Assembly (NCBI GenBank): GCA_958415525.1
Contig: CATYZE010000001.1
Location: 159,972 to 223,971 of the forward strand
Length of the DNA stretch: 64,000 bases
Direction of reading: 5' to 3'
Source of the DNA: an uncultured Collinsella sp.
GTDB lineage: Bacteria > Actinomycetota > Coriobacteriia > Coriobacteriales > Coriobacteriaceae
Part shown: one piece after another, positions 9,001 to 15,865 of the stretch
Layout of the letters: each line of letters begins with the position of its first letter
How positions within the stretch are numbered: position 1 is the first letter of the stretch
Position numbers and translations under genes: made by a program
Notes under the pieces: model-generated
The model's input: the letters and a program-made list of their open reading frames with translations, nothing else
Databases searched by the model: none
Told to the model about the DNA's origin: nothing

Positions 9001-9743
9001 ATCCTCAGGCGGTGGGCGTGCGCATGGGCACCTGCCCGTATCCGACGCGCGACTCGTACAGCTATTCGTCGATTGCCGCGGCGCTTCATGCCGAGGCAGA
9101 GGACCATGCGGCCGAGGCGCGCGTGCCCATGGACGAGGCAGGCGATGACGCGGAGTCGGATGGGTCCGAGATGACGGATGCGGACGTGGCTGCTGTCGAG
9201 CCCGGCGGCAATCCCATGGCGCTGGGCTCGGCCTTCCATGCCGCCTGCCAGTGGCTCATCGAGATGGGTGCTGACGAATTGCCTGTCGAGCGCGCCGATG
9301 CATTGACGCGCCTGTGGTGCCTGACGCCGGAGCAGCGCGAACGCTTCGACGTTGCCCTGGACCGCTGGCTCAAGTCGGCGGTCCGTGCCGAGCTGCTTGC
9401 CTGGCCGTGCATCCGTGCCGAGGTGCCGTTCTTTTCGCTGGGCTGCGAGGACGAGGACATCGCTCGCTACGGTGCCTATGCCGAAGGCGCCATCGATGCA
9501 CTGGCGACGAACCCGGCCGATCCGTCACGCGCGCTGGTCATCGACTACAAGACGGGCGGCACACCGGACGAGACGCCGGAACAGCTGCAGGAGAAGCACG
9601 CCCTGCAGGCGCGCGTCTACGCTGATGTTCTGCACAAGGCGGGCTTTGAGGCCGTGACCGTTAAGTTCGTCCGCGTGGAGCAGCCGGATCCAACCATCTT
9701 CGTCGAACCCGCCGAACCTCAAGTGGTCACCTACAACCTCTAG
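6090..9743 (+). CDS. addA: AddA: UvrD-type helicase with C-terminal nuclease
   Basis: A 1217-residue SF1A helicase-nuclease, the motor of the AddAB complex. Helicase motifs in order: Walker A SAGAGSGKT at about 25-33, motif Ia ITFTKDAAAEIRDRV, motif II MIDEFQDTDQMQ at about 346, motif III GDAQQSIYRFRGAE, motif IV NFRSHDEV, motif V VRIMTVHASKGLEYPVV at about 726, and motif VI LLYVAMTRARE at about 844. The C-terminal nuclease shows SAFHAACQWL and ALVIDYKTGG (the D-x-K core) near 1148. An AGGAGG site ends 12 bp before the ATG, overlapping the end of addB, so the two genes form an operon. Both subunits keep a nuclease core, as in the two-nuclease AddAB type. Actinobacteria more often carry AdnAB or RecBCD. 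Confidence 0.93.
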   Translation: MDLSTLMPQQLQVVKTLDRPLFVSAGAGSGKTFTLTRRIVYALSPESGPFVEHLDQVLAITFTKDAAAEIRDRVRRALIEEGMDEEALTVDDAWISTIHGMCSRILRAHALELGIDPEFTVLTDTDELMDQAVEHVLGRATVPDAAPELAASLKALYAWYPMAGEGGPFGGGTTIKGLVRDLLELSSQLPGGMDDVCVLRGCSDTSALADAYRAALGASKAATEKAQVALDAIDAFEASDKTMADVARLMMSCGMPRASKMFPKENVELLKAEAADTFVNIVLACGDQALDALTGLARAVEAEYIALKADQSALDNNDLLRMAYEALRDYPAIRAAYEGRFKMVMIDEFQDTDQMQVDLIRYLTGAGERALCTVGDAQQSIYRFRGAEVEVFRRQERKVGASGAAVAAGTPGSVLAASGASAGELVKLVRNFRSHDEVLRYVARVFDGDDGGLMQGFLDLEPSDEREDKLEAEASRRQALLVAGGSTQERTQAKARAIAERFHALVKAGQPQGDMVLLLGRMTNADVYAQAFRDQGLDCVIAGGSVFAQAAEVQTVRALVCALANPADTAQGLMPLLASPMFALGAQEFLALATKLDDQTGETSRRNIDAGIMSDCDVPGLRDLPLLTRAREVLRYALRRVGRDSFAAIARDVVNASGWFVRLAKRGPEGKAIAANVLKALDAVAEAEAELGNSPRSIALAFDRFLADKEAPGALNEEGGGAVRIMTVHASKGLEYPVVAVSECFGVRKSSGAAQMGRVEGGAQVVALPARFDGVKLADGTFVKGDDVKKQFEHAFKGKGTSLWLSPELMDDVCATGSPAEAFVRLRNDDLQLSLEERARLLYVAMTRARELVILAMDVAVGRGKAPAPAFDVESDLTYDVLRRILPGQGLGMPHLDADRLVFDNSQPGDYELISLANFAFGERSFEANASLDAEGKLVRGDVEAEGADADERAAVPGPADPEPDAFDLVYPQAVGVRMGTCPYPTRDSYSYSSIAAALHAEAEDHAAEARVPMDEAGDDAESDGSEMTDADVAAVEPGGNPMALGSAFHAACQWLIEMGADELPVERADALTRLWCLTPEQRERFDVALDRWLKSAVRAELLAWPCIRAEVPFFSLGCEDEDIARYGAYAEGAIDALATNPADPSRALVIDYKTGGTPDETPEQLQEKHALQARVYADVLHKAGFEAVTVKFVRVEQPDPTIFVEPAEPQVVTYNL

Positions 9744-9754
9744 CCCTCAATAAC

Positions 9755-9817
9755 TTGCGGTGGAATACGGACTGTTTTGGCCAAAAAAGCCGCCAAACAG
9801 TCCGTATTTCACCGCAA
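9755..9817. repeat. 63-bp intergenic palindrome
   Basis: The left arm starts TTGCGGTGGAATACGGACTG at 9755 and its near-perfect complement ends at 9817 (about 23 bp per arm, one mismatch, short A-rich centre). It lies 12 bp after addA. It could fold as a strong hairpin and end addA transcription, or be a mobile REP-like element. Confidence 0.7.
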
Positions 9818-9839
9818 CGCATGGGAGAGCCTGGGGCGG

Positions 9840-9845
9840 TACAAT
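9840..9845 (+). promoter_or_regulatory. Possible -10 box of the DUF3284 gene
   Basis: TACAAT in a GCGGTACAAT context, 33 bp before the ATG. No good -35 box is seen; the palindrome just upstream occupies that area. Confidence 0.35.
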
Positions 9846-9878
9846 GGCTCGAACGGTTCAAACGAATAAGGAGCCATC

Positions 9879-10388
9879 ATGCAGCTCACCAAAACGCTTA
9901 AGGTGACGCCGGAGGAGCTTTTTGACGCTCTGGCGGGGTCCATCATGCAGGATATCGAGAACGCCACGGGCAAGCGTCCCAGCCGCAACAAGCTCAACGG
10001 CTATAAGTACGAGAAGCGCGCCCAGTCCGCAAAAGGCAAGGCCAAGGGCACGGCGATCAAGGTTAAGATTAAGCACTTTGACTACCCGTGTCTCTATGAG
10101 GTCCGTTTTCAGTATGTGGCGGGCATCAATACCATGCGCTATGAGGCTGCACCTGCTGGCGATGGTGCCTGCGAGCTCACCTATACCGAGGATTTTCAGG
10201 GTGTGGGTGGCAACACGTCTGGCACGCGCGGCAAGCTCGGCCTCTTCTTCTATGAGCGCAAGCTCAAGAGCCATGCCAACCAGACGATTGATCAAATCGT
10301 CAAATACATCGAGGGTGAGCGCCGCGTAAAGGCTAATCCCGCCTTCGCCGATGATACTGCCGAAAACGCTTCGGATGTATCCCATTGA
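9879..10388 (+). CDS. DUF3284 domain-containing protein
   Basis: A 169-residue soluble protein. The N-terminus MQLTKTLKVTPEELFDAL and the central NKLNGYKYEKRAQSAKG...TAIKVKIKHFDYPCLYEVRF pattern recall DUF3284 (PF11687), a small alpha/beta family of SRPBCC-like appearance (helix-grip fold, inferred) and unknown function. The body is Lys-rich and the tail acidic. AAGGAG sits 7 bp before the ATG. No functional link to addA or the following transporter is evident. Confidence 0.75.
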   Translation: MQLTKTLKVTPEELFDALAGSIMQDIENATGKRPSRNKLNGYKYEKRAQSAKGKAKGTAIKVKIKHFDYPCLYEVRFQYVAGINTMRYEAAPAGDGACELTYTEDFQGVGGNTSGTRGKLGLFFYERKLKSHANQTIDQIVKYIEGERRVKANPAFADDTAENASDVSH

Positions 10389-10491
10389 TACCCTGTGCAA
10401 AAGCTTTACCGATCTTCACATCAACTGTAAACACTTCAGGCTTCGAGTCAGTAGCGAACGGCCCGACAAAATTAGTTGATGGAAGTGCCAA

Positions 10492-11691
10492 ATGAATAAG
10501 AATGCCACTGCGCAGCTGCACATCTATTCCGCCTTTTTCGTTCTTGCGGGATTTGTTTTAAATCGGGGAGTGTTTCTACTTTTCCTTGCGGATAAAGGAA
10601 TGTCTGTCACGGGAATCGCGCTTTATCAAGCCCTGTACAACATTGCAACGGTCGCCCTCGAGCTACCAACAGGGCTGGTAGGCGATTTCTTTGGAAAGAA
10701 GTTCTCGATTCAAGTGGGCGTTCTGCTTCTTTTCTTCCATACGGCTGGCATGCTGTTGCTCTCAGGTCCCTTTCTTGTCGTACTTTCCCTCGTTGAGGCA
10801 CTCGCCTACTCCCTTCAATCGGGATCCGAACAAGCACTTTTATATGAAATTGCCCGGAATGCCGGTCAAGGAGAGCACTTCCTCACCATCAATGCTCGGC
10901 TGCTTGCCGCGCAATCAATCGCTACGGGAATGGCAATTGTGCTCGGATCTTTCATTGCCCAAGTATCTTGGAGCGCCCTCTACGTATGTGTCTCCGTTTT
11001 CTATCTCCTGCAGCTTTTCCTTCTGTATCCCATTGAGAGGACGGAAACGACCCGTTCTGAAAGCTCTGAAAAGGGAAGGTTTGACGCAGCCAAAATCTTC
11101 AGATGCGAAACCTGGCGTGTTGGAGAATCCGCTTTTGCGGTGTTGCTTCTTCTAATCGGCACAAGCATGCTCGATGGATTCTATGGGAGTTATTACAACT
11201 TGAATCAGTTGGTATTCGACGCATTTGATGCTCCCGTCTCCATAATAGGAATCTTTTTCGGTGCATCCTATGCAGTAAATGCGACGGCCTACATTGCAGC
11301 AGATTTCTTCTCATCGCGTTTCGGGAAAAGAAATACCATGCTCGGCTCGATGCTAATCGAGGCTGGCCTTTTCATGATTCTTCCGTGGTTCGCTTCAAAT
11401 CCGCTGTGTTTGTTTGGCCTTAGCATGGTGCTTTGTTTTCTCCCAGAAGTGGTGTACATCACTTCGGAAAACTTAATCCAAGACGCGATAGCGGACGATC
11501 TCCGCGCGACGATCCTTTCCGTCGCGTCTCTGGTAAGGGCTCTCTTTTCCGCAATGTTTTTCTCCATATTTGGACATGTGTTGGGGTTATATCCCATTCA
11601 GATAGCGCTCGGTATTATTGGTGCAATCGCGATAGCAATTACCGCCGTTGTTTCATTAAAAATGGTAGAAATACAGGTCTCCAAGAATTGA
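10492..11691 (+). CDS. MFS transporter
   Basis: A 399-residue protein with 12 predicted membrane segments. The loop after TM2 carries the MFS motif-A-like LPTGLVGDFFGKKFSI at about 63-78. The overall pattern (short N-terminus, SGSEQALLYEIARN near TM4) resembles drug- or metabolite-efflux MFS proteins annotated only as MFS transporter. Codon use is clearly less G/C-biased than in its neighbours (many AAT, TTT and ATA codons), and the low GC extends through both flanks (about 10400-11860), which suggests horizontal acquisition. Substrate unknown. Confidence 0.85.
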   Translation: MNKNATAQLHIYSAFFVLAGFVLNRGVFLLFLADKGMSVTGIALYQALYNIATVALELPTGLVGDFFGKKFSIQVGVLLLFFHTAGMLLLSGPFLVVLSLVEALAYSLQSGSEQALLYEIARNAGQGEHFLTINARLLAAQSIATGMAIVLGSFIAQVSWSALYVCVSVFYLLQLFLLYPIERTETTRSESSEKGRFDAAKIFRCETWRVGESAFAVLLLLIGTSMLDGFYGSYYNLNQLVFDAFDAPVSIIGIFFGASYAVNATAYIAADFFSSRFGKRNTMLGSMLIEAGLFMILPWFASNPLCLFGLSMVLCFLPEVVYITSENLIQDAIADDLRATILSVASLVRALFSAMFFSIFGHVLGLYPIQIALGIIGAIAIAITAVVSLKMVEIQVSKN

Positions 11692-11865
11692 TATATCGAT
11701 TGACGAGCTATCCGAAGCGTCGAGCCTTCTTGATGGACATGACTATTCGTCACAAATCATTCCGCGCATCGCCGGGGTTCCAGTAATACTCGATATATCT
11801 GGATGCCCTCATTCCCCTTTTGAAGGTCCCAAAAAGACTACCCGTGTGGGTTTGGCTAGGTTCGG
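11692..11865 (+). pseudogene. Possible remnant of a transferred gene
   Basis: Low-GC sequence after the MFS gene stays open in one frame from about 11696 and reads IDELSEASSLLDGHDYSSQI and then IPRIAGVPVILDISGCP. It has no start codon or ribosome site and runs on into the dnaE upstream region. It looks protein-like but matches nothing I recognise; it may be a 3' fragment brought in with the transporter. Low certainty. Confidence 0.25.
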
Positions 11866-11885
11866 GTGCCGTCCGCGCCGTGCGG

Positions 11886-11891
11886 TAAAAT
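11886..11891 (+). promoter_or_regulatory. Possible -10 box of dnaE
   Basis: TAAAAT in a GCGGTAAAAT context, 40 bp before the dnaE ATG; the -35 is not clear. Confidence 0.35.
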
Positions 11892-11930
11892 CGTTCAGTC
11901 AGAACACGAACCCGCATCGGAGCTCATCAC

Positions 11931-14900
11931 ATGGCATTCGTCCATCTGCACAACCACACTGTCTTCTCCATGCTCGACGGCGCAACCCGTATCCAGGATA
12001 TGGTCAATCGCGCTGTTGAGCTGGGCATGCCCGCCGTGGCCATTACCGACCACGGCTACATGTACGGCGTGCCAGACCTGGCGCTGGCCTGCGACGCCGT
12101 CAACCACAACACGCCCGAGTACAAAACCTGGAGCCACGACAAGGCCTTCTTGGAAAAGGACCGCCGCGACGAGCTGGTGGAGCCCGACGCCGAGGCAAAT
12201 CCGCGCGAGCATGCCCAGTACGTAAAAGATATGGCCATGTGGGACGAGAAGGGCAACATCGACGAGCTCAAGCCGCCGCTGGTCATCAAGCCCATCTTTG
12301 GCTGCGAGGTCTACTTTACGCCGGACGAGACGCTCGCCCGCGATCACAAGCCCGAGCTCTACCACATGATCCTTCTGGCCAAGGACCAGGAGGGCTACGT
12401 CAATCTGATGCAGACGGTCTCCGAGGCCGCCGTGCAGGGTTTTTACTACAAGCCGCGTGTGACGCTCGACAACCTGCGCCGCCATGCCAAGGGCATGATC
12501 TGCACCAGTGCCTGCATCGCAGGCATCATCCCCAAGTACATCGACCGCGGTGACATGGAGGGCGCCATCAAGTGGGCTGAGACCTTCCGTGACACCTTCG
12601 ACCCCGGCGACTTTTATATCGAGATCCAGGAACACGGCATCACTACCGACAACGGCCTGACCGACGAGCAGATGGACCGCACGCTCATCGATATCGCCAA
12701 ACAGGTGGGCGTTAAGGTCATCGCCACCAACGACTTCCACTACCTGCGCCGCGAGGACGCGCCGGTGCAGGATGTCATCATGTGCATCGGCATGAACGCC
12801 AAGGTCGACGACCCCAACCGCATGCGCATGACCGGCTCGGAGTTTTACATGAAGACCGAGGAGGAGATGCGGGCGATGTTCCCGTATTGCCCCGAGGCCT
12901 GCGACAACACGCTCGAGATCGCCGACAAGTGCTACGTCGAGCTCGACTGGGACTCCATCATCCTGCCGCGCTTCCCGTTGCTCGACCCCGGCGAGACGCA
13001 CGAGAGCCAGTTCCGCCGCGAGTGCGAGAAGGGCCTGCGCCAGCACTACGGTGACGACTGGGCCACGCGCGAGATCGGCGGCGTCAACATCAAAGAGCGC
13101 TTTGAGTACGAATACAAGGTCATCTGCGACAAGGGCTTTGCCGCCTACTTCTTGATCGTTGCCGAGTACGTGCAATGGGCAAAGGACAACGGCATCGGCG
13201 TCGGTCCCGGCCGTGGCTCGGCCGCCGGCGCTATCGTCGCCTACGCCATGAACATCACCGCGTTCGACCCGCTCGAGAACGGCCTGATGTTCGAGAGGTT
13301 CCTGTCCCCGCAACGTACCGAGATGCCCGATATCGATATGGACTTCGACGATGAGCGGCGCCTCGAGGTCGTGGAGCACGTTCGCCAGCTCTACGGCCCC
13401 GAGAAGGTCACCCACGTCATCACCTACTCGACCATTAAGGCCAAGCAGGCTATCAACGACGCCGCGCGTGTTCTGGACTATCCGGTCTACATGGGCCAGC
13501 GCCTGTCCAAGATGGTCTCGAGCGACCCCAAGGTCAAACTCAAGCAGGTGCTCGACAAACAACCCGGCAAAGAGGACCTTTTTAACCCCGATTTTGCCGA
13601 GGCCTATAAAAAGGACGACGACGCCCGCCGCATCATCGACACGGCGCTCTCGATCGAGGGCCTCACCCGTGGCGAGGGCGTGCACGCGTGCGCCGTTCTG
13701 ATCTGCCGCGACCCCGTCAACGAGCACGTGCCCACCAAGCTCGATACGAAGGGCGGCGTCGAGATTACCCAGTACGAGGGCCATACCGTCGCCGACATGG
13801 GCCTGCTCAAGATGGACTTCCTGGGCCTGCGTACGCTGACGGTTATCTCCAAAGCCAAGGCAAACATCAAAAAGAACTTCGGCATCGACATCAAAGAGGA
13901 AGAGATTCCCTTTGACGACCCCGAGATCTTTAAGCTCATGGGCTCCGGCCATACCGCCGGCGTCTTCCAGGTCGAGTCCGCCGGCATGACCGCCACGATC
14001 AAGAACATGAAGCCCACCGAGTACAAGCACGTCGTGGCATTGATCGCTCTGTACCGCCCGGGCCCGCTGGGCGCCGGCATGGTCTCGTCCTACATCAACC
14101 GTATGAACGGCAAGGAGCCGGCGGTCTCCTACGACGACCGTCTGGACGACATCCTGGGCGAAACCTACGGCACCATGGTCTACCAGGAGCAGGTTATGCT
14201 CATCTCCGTCGAGATGTGCGGCTTCTCCAAGGGCGAATCGGACTCGCGTATCCGTAAGCCCGTGGCTAAGAAGAAGATTAAGCTGCTCACATCGACGGTG
14301 CTGCACTGGGAGGATGGCTCGGACGAGACCACCTACGACCACTGGATGAACGGCGCTATCAAGAACAACTACACGCGCGAGGTCGCTCAGAAGATTTGGG
14401 ACGATGTTCTCGAGTTCGCGTCCTACGCCTTCAACAAGTCGCACTCCGCCGGCTACGCCATCCTGGTTATGCAGACGGCGTGGCTCAAGGCACACTATCC
14501 GCACGAGTACATGGCGGCCGTTCTGACGTCCTACACGGGCAAGACCGACAAGATCGTGCACTACGTCTCGGCATGCCGTCACGACGGCATCCCCGTGCTG
14601 TCGCCAGATGTCAACGAGTCCGGTACCGAGTTCACGGCTACCAAGGAAGGCGTGCGCTTTGGTCTGGCCGGCATCCGCGGCGTGGGTACCGGCGTGGCGC
14701 AGGCGATTATCGCCGAGCGCGAGGCGGGCGGCCCGTTTAAGACGCTGCACGACTTTGTCGAGCGTGTGGATTCGAGCCAGGCCAACCGTCGCGTGATCGA
14801 ATCGCTGATCAAGGCAGGCGCCTTCGACTCCACGGGCTATCCGCGTCGCCAGATGATGCACTTTGTGGACAAGAACAACCCCGAGAACATTATCGACGCC

Positions 14901-15734
14901 GCGGTGAAGCGCCAGAAGGATCGTGCGAGCGGCCAGACGTCGTTCTTCGACATGTTTGGCGACGTTGAGGGCTCGGGCTTCGAGGTCAGCGTGCCCGATC
15001 CGGACGGCCAGGAGTGGGACCGTCACCTCAAGCTGAGCCAGGAGAAAGAGGTTCTGGGCATCTATGTTTCGGACCACCCGCTGCGCCCGTTTGAGTATGC
15101 GCTCGCCAAGGCGCGCGACTTTTCGTTCTCGCAGATCGACACCGGCTACGAAGTTCAGAATCCTACGGGCGGCACCATCAACCAGGAGATTCCCGAGGGC
15201 AAAGCGCTGTGGTGGGCCGGCATGGTCTCGAGCGTGTCCAAGCGCGTGACCAAAAACGGCGACCCCATGGGCATCGTGCAGCTCGAGGACATGGAAGGCG
15301 AGGCCACGGTCGTGGTGTTCCCCAAGACCTACAAGGAGGCCGAGGGGTATCTGTACGGTGAGGTCGATCCCGAGACCGGCGCGCAGCTGTCCGACGCCTT
15401 TGTGCGCATCAAGGGCAAGCTCGAGCGCTCGGACCGCGGTGACCAGATCATCGCGCAGGAGATCGTGCCGCTGGAGCTCAACGAGGAGAGCAACAAGCCC
15501 AAGGTGTTTGAGGTCATGGTGCCCAACAGCCGCTTTAGCCAGGGCAATATGGCGCGCTTGGCCACGGTGCTTACCGCCAACCCGGGCGGTGACCGCGTGG
15601 AGATCTTTATCGAGCAGGTGGACGGGCGCGTGCTACGTGCCGAGGTGCCGGCCAAGGTCAACGCGCGCTCGATTCCGCTGCTGGCCGAGGCAAAGGCCAT
15701 TGTGGGTAATCAGGGCAGAGTAACGGTGATCTAA
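11931..15734 (+). CDS. dnaE: DNA polymerase III alpha subunit
   Basis: Replicative DNA polymerase catalytic subunit (C family), 1267 residues. Order: N-terminal PHP domain starting FVHLHNHTVFSMLDG with AITDHGYMYG at about 38, polymerase core with the catalytic aspartates in EMPDIDMDFD at about 464-473 and the GPGRGSAAG loop at about 424-432, helix-hairpin-helix region near 920-960, and a C-terminal OB domain (WWAGMVSSVSKRVTKNGDPM at about 1099). Compared with the usual DnaE the PHP domain has an insertion of about 55 residues (about 57-111) before FGCEVYF, and a smaller insertion near RKPVAKKKIK. An SD (GGAG) is 8 bp before the ATG. It is flanked by a long intergenic palindrome rather than another gene in operon. 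Confidence 0.97.
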   Translation: MAFVHLHNHTVFSMLDGATRIQDMVNRAVELGMPAVAITDHGYMYGVPDLALACDAVNHNTPEYKTWSHDKAFLEKDRRDELVEPDAEANPREHAQYVKDMAMWDEKGNIDELKPPLVIKPIFGCEVYFTPDETLARDHKPELYHMILLAKDQEGYVNLMQTVSEAAVQGFYYKPRVTLDNLRRHAKGMICTSACIAGIIPKYIDRGDMEGAIKWAETFRDTFDPGDFYIEIQEHGITTDNGLTDEQMDRTLIDIAKQVGVKVIATNDFHYLRREDAPVQDVIMCIGMNAKVDDPNRMRMTGSEFYMKTEEEMRAMFPYCPEACDNTLEIADKCYVELDWDSIILPRFPLLDPGETHESQFRRECEKGLRQHYGDDWATREIGGVNIKERFEYEYKVICDKGFAAYFLIVAEYVQWAKDNGIGVGPGRGSAAGAIVAYAMNITAFDPLENGLMFERFLSPQRTEMPDIDMDFDDERRLEVVEHVRQLYGPEKVTHVITYSTIKAKQAINDAARVLDYPVYMGQRLSKMVSSDPKVKLKQVLDKQPGKEDLFNPDFAEAYKKDDDARRIIDTALSIEGLTRGEGVHACAVLICRDPVNEHVPTKLDTKGGVEITQYEGHTVADMGLLKMDFLGLRTLTVISKAKANIKKNFGIDIKEEEIPFDDPEIFKLMGSGHTAGVFQVESAGMTATIKNMKPTEYKHVVALIALYRPGPLGAGMVSSYINRMNGKEPAVSYDDRLDDILGETYGTMVYQEQVMLISVEMCGFSKGESDSRIRKPVAKKKIKLLTSTVLHWEDGSDETTYDHWMNGAIKNNYTREVAQKIWDDVLEFASYAFNKSHSAGYAILVMQTAWLKAHYPHEYMAAVLTSYTGKTDKIVHYVSACRHDGIPVLSPDVNESGTEFTATKEGVRFGLAGIRGVGTGVAQAIIAEREAGGPFKTLHDFVERVDSSQANRRVIESLIKAGAFDSTGYPRRQMMHFVDKNNPENIIDAAVKRQKDRASGQTSFFDMFGDVEGSGFEVSVPDPDGQEWDRHLKLSQEKEVLGIYVSDHPLRPFEYALAKARDFSFSQIDTGYEVQNPTGGTINQEIPEGKALWWAGMVSSVSKRVTKNGDPMGIVQLEDMEGEATVVVFPKTYKEAEGYLYGEVDPETGAQLSDAFVRIKGKLERSDRGDQIIAQEIVPLELNEESNKPKVFEVMVPNSRFSQGNMARLATVLTANPGGDRVEIFIEQVDGRVLRAEVPAKVNARSIPLLAEAKAIVGNQGRVTVI

Positions 15735-15843
15735 AATGATTTTTCTGGGACGGGGATTAAAAAATCATTTTGGGTGATGCGTAACGGGCTGCCTTTCTGG
15801 GGCGGGGAATGATTTTTTCATCTCCGTCCCAGAAAAATCATTT
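15734..15843. repeat. Compound intergenic palindrome (GGGACGG family)
   Basis: The outer arms 15734-15756 and 15821-15843 are 23-bp inverted repeats with one mismatch, each holding TTTCTGGGACGG. Inside, AAAAAATCATTT (about 15759) and AATGATTTTTT (about 15809) form a second pair, so each half is itself palindromic. It fills the gap between dnaE and the SNF2 gene and may act as a terminator or be a mobile repeat. Confidence 0.75.
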
Positions 15844-15865
15844 GGCGGGTTGATTGGAGGAAGTG

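Noticed and set aside
11895..15077. 1060-residue minus-strand frame opposite dnaE
   Set aside because: Antisense shadow; low-complexity His/Val/Leu-rich translation and no ribosome site; dnaE motifs are all on the plus strand.
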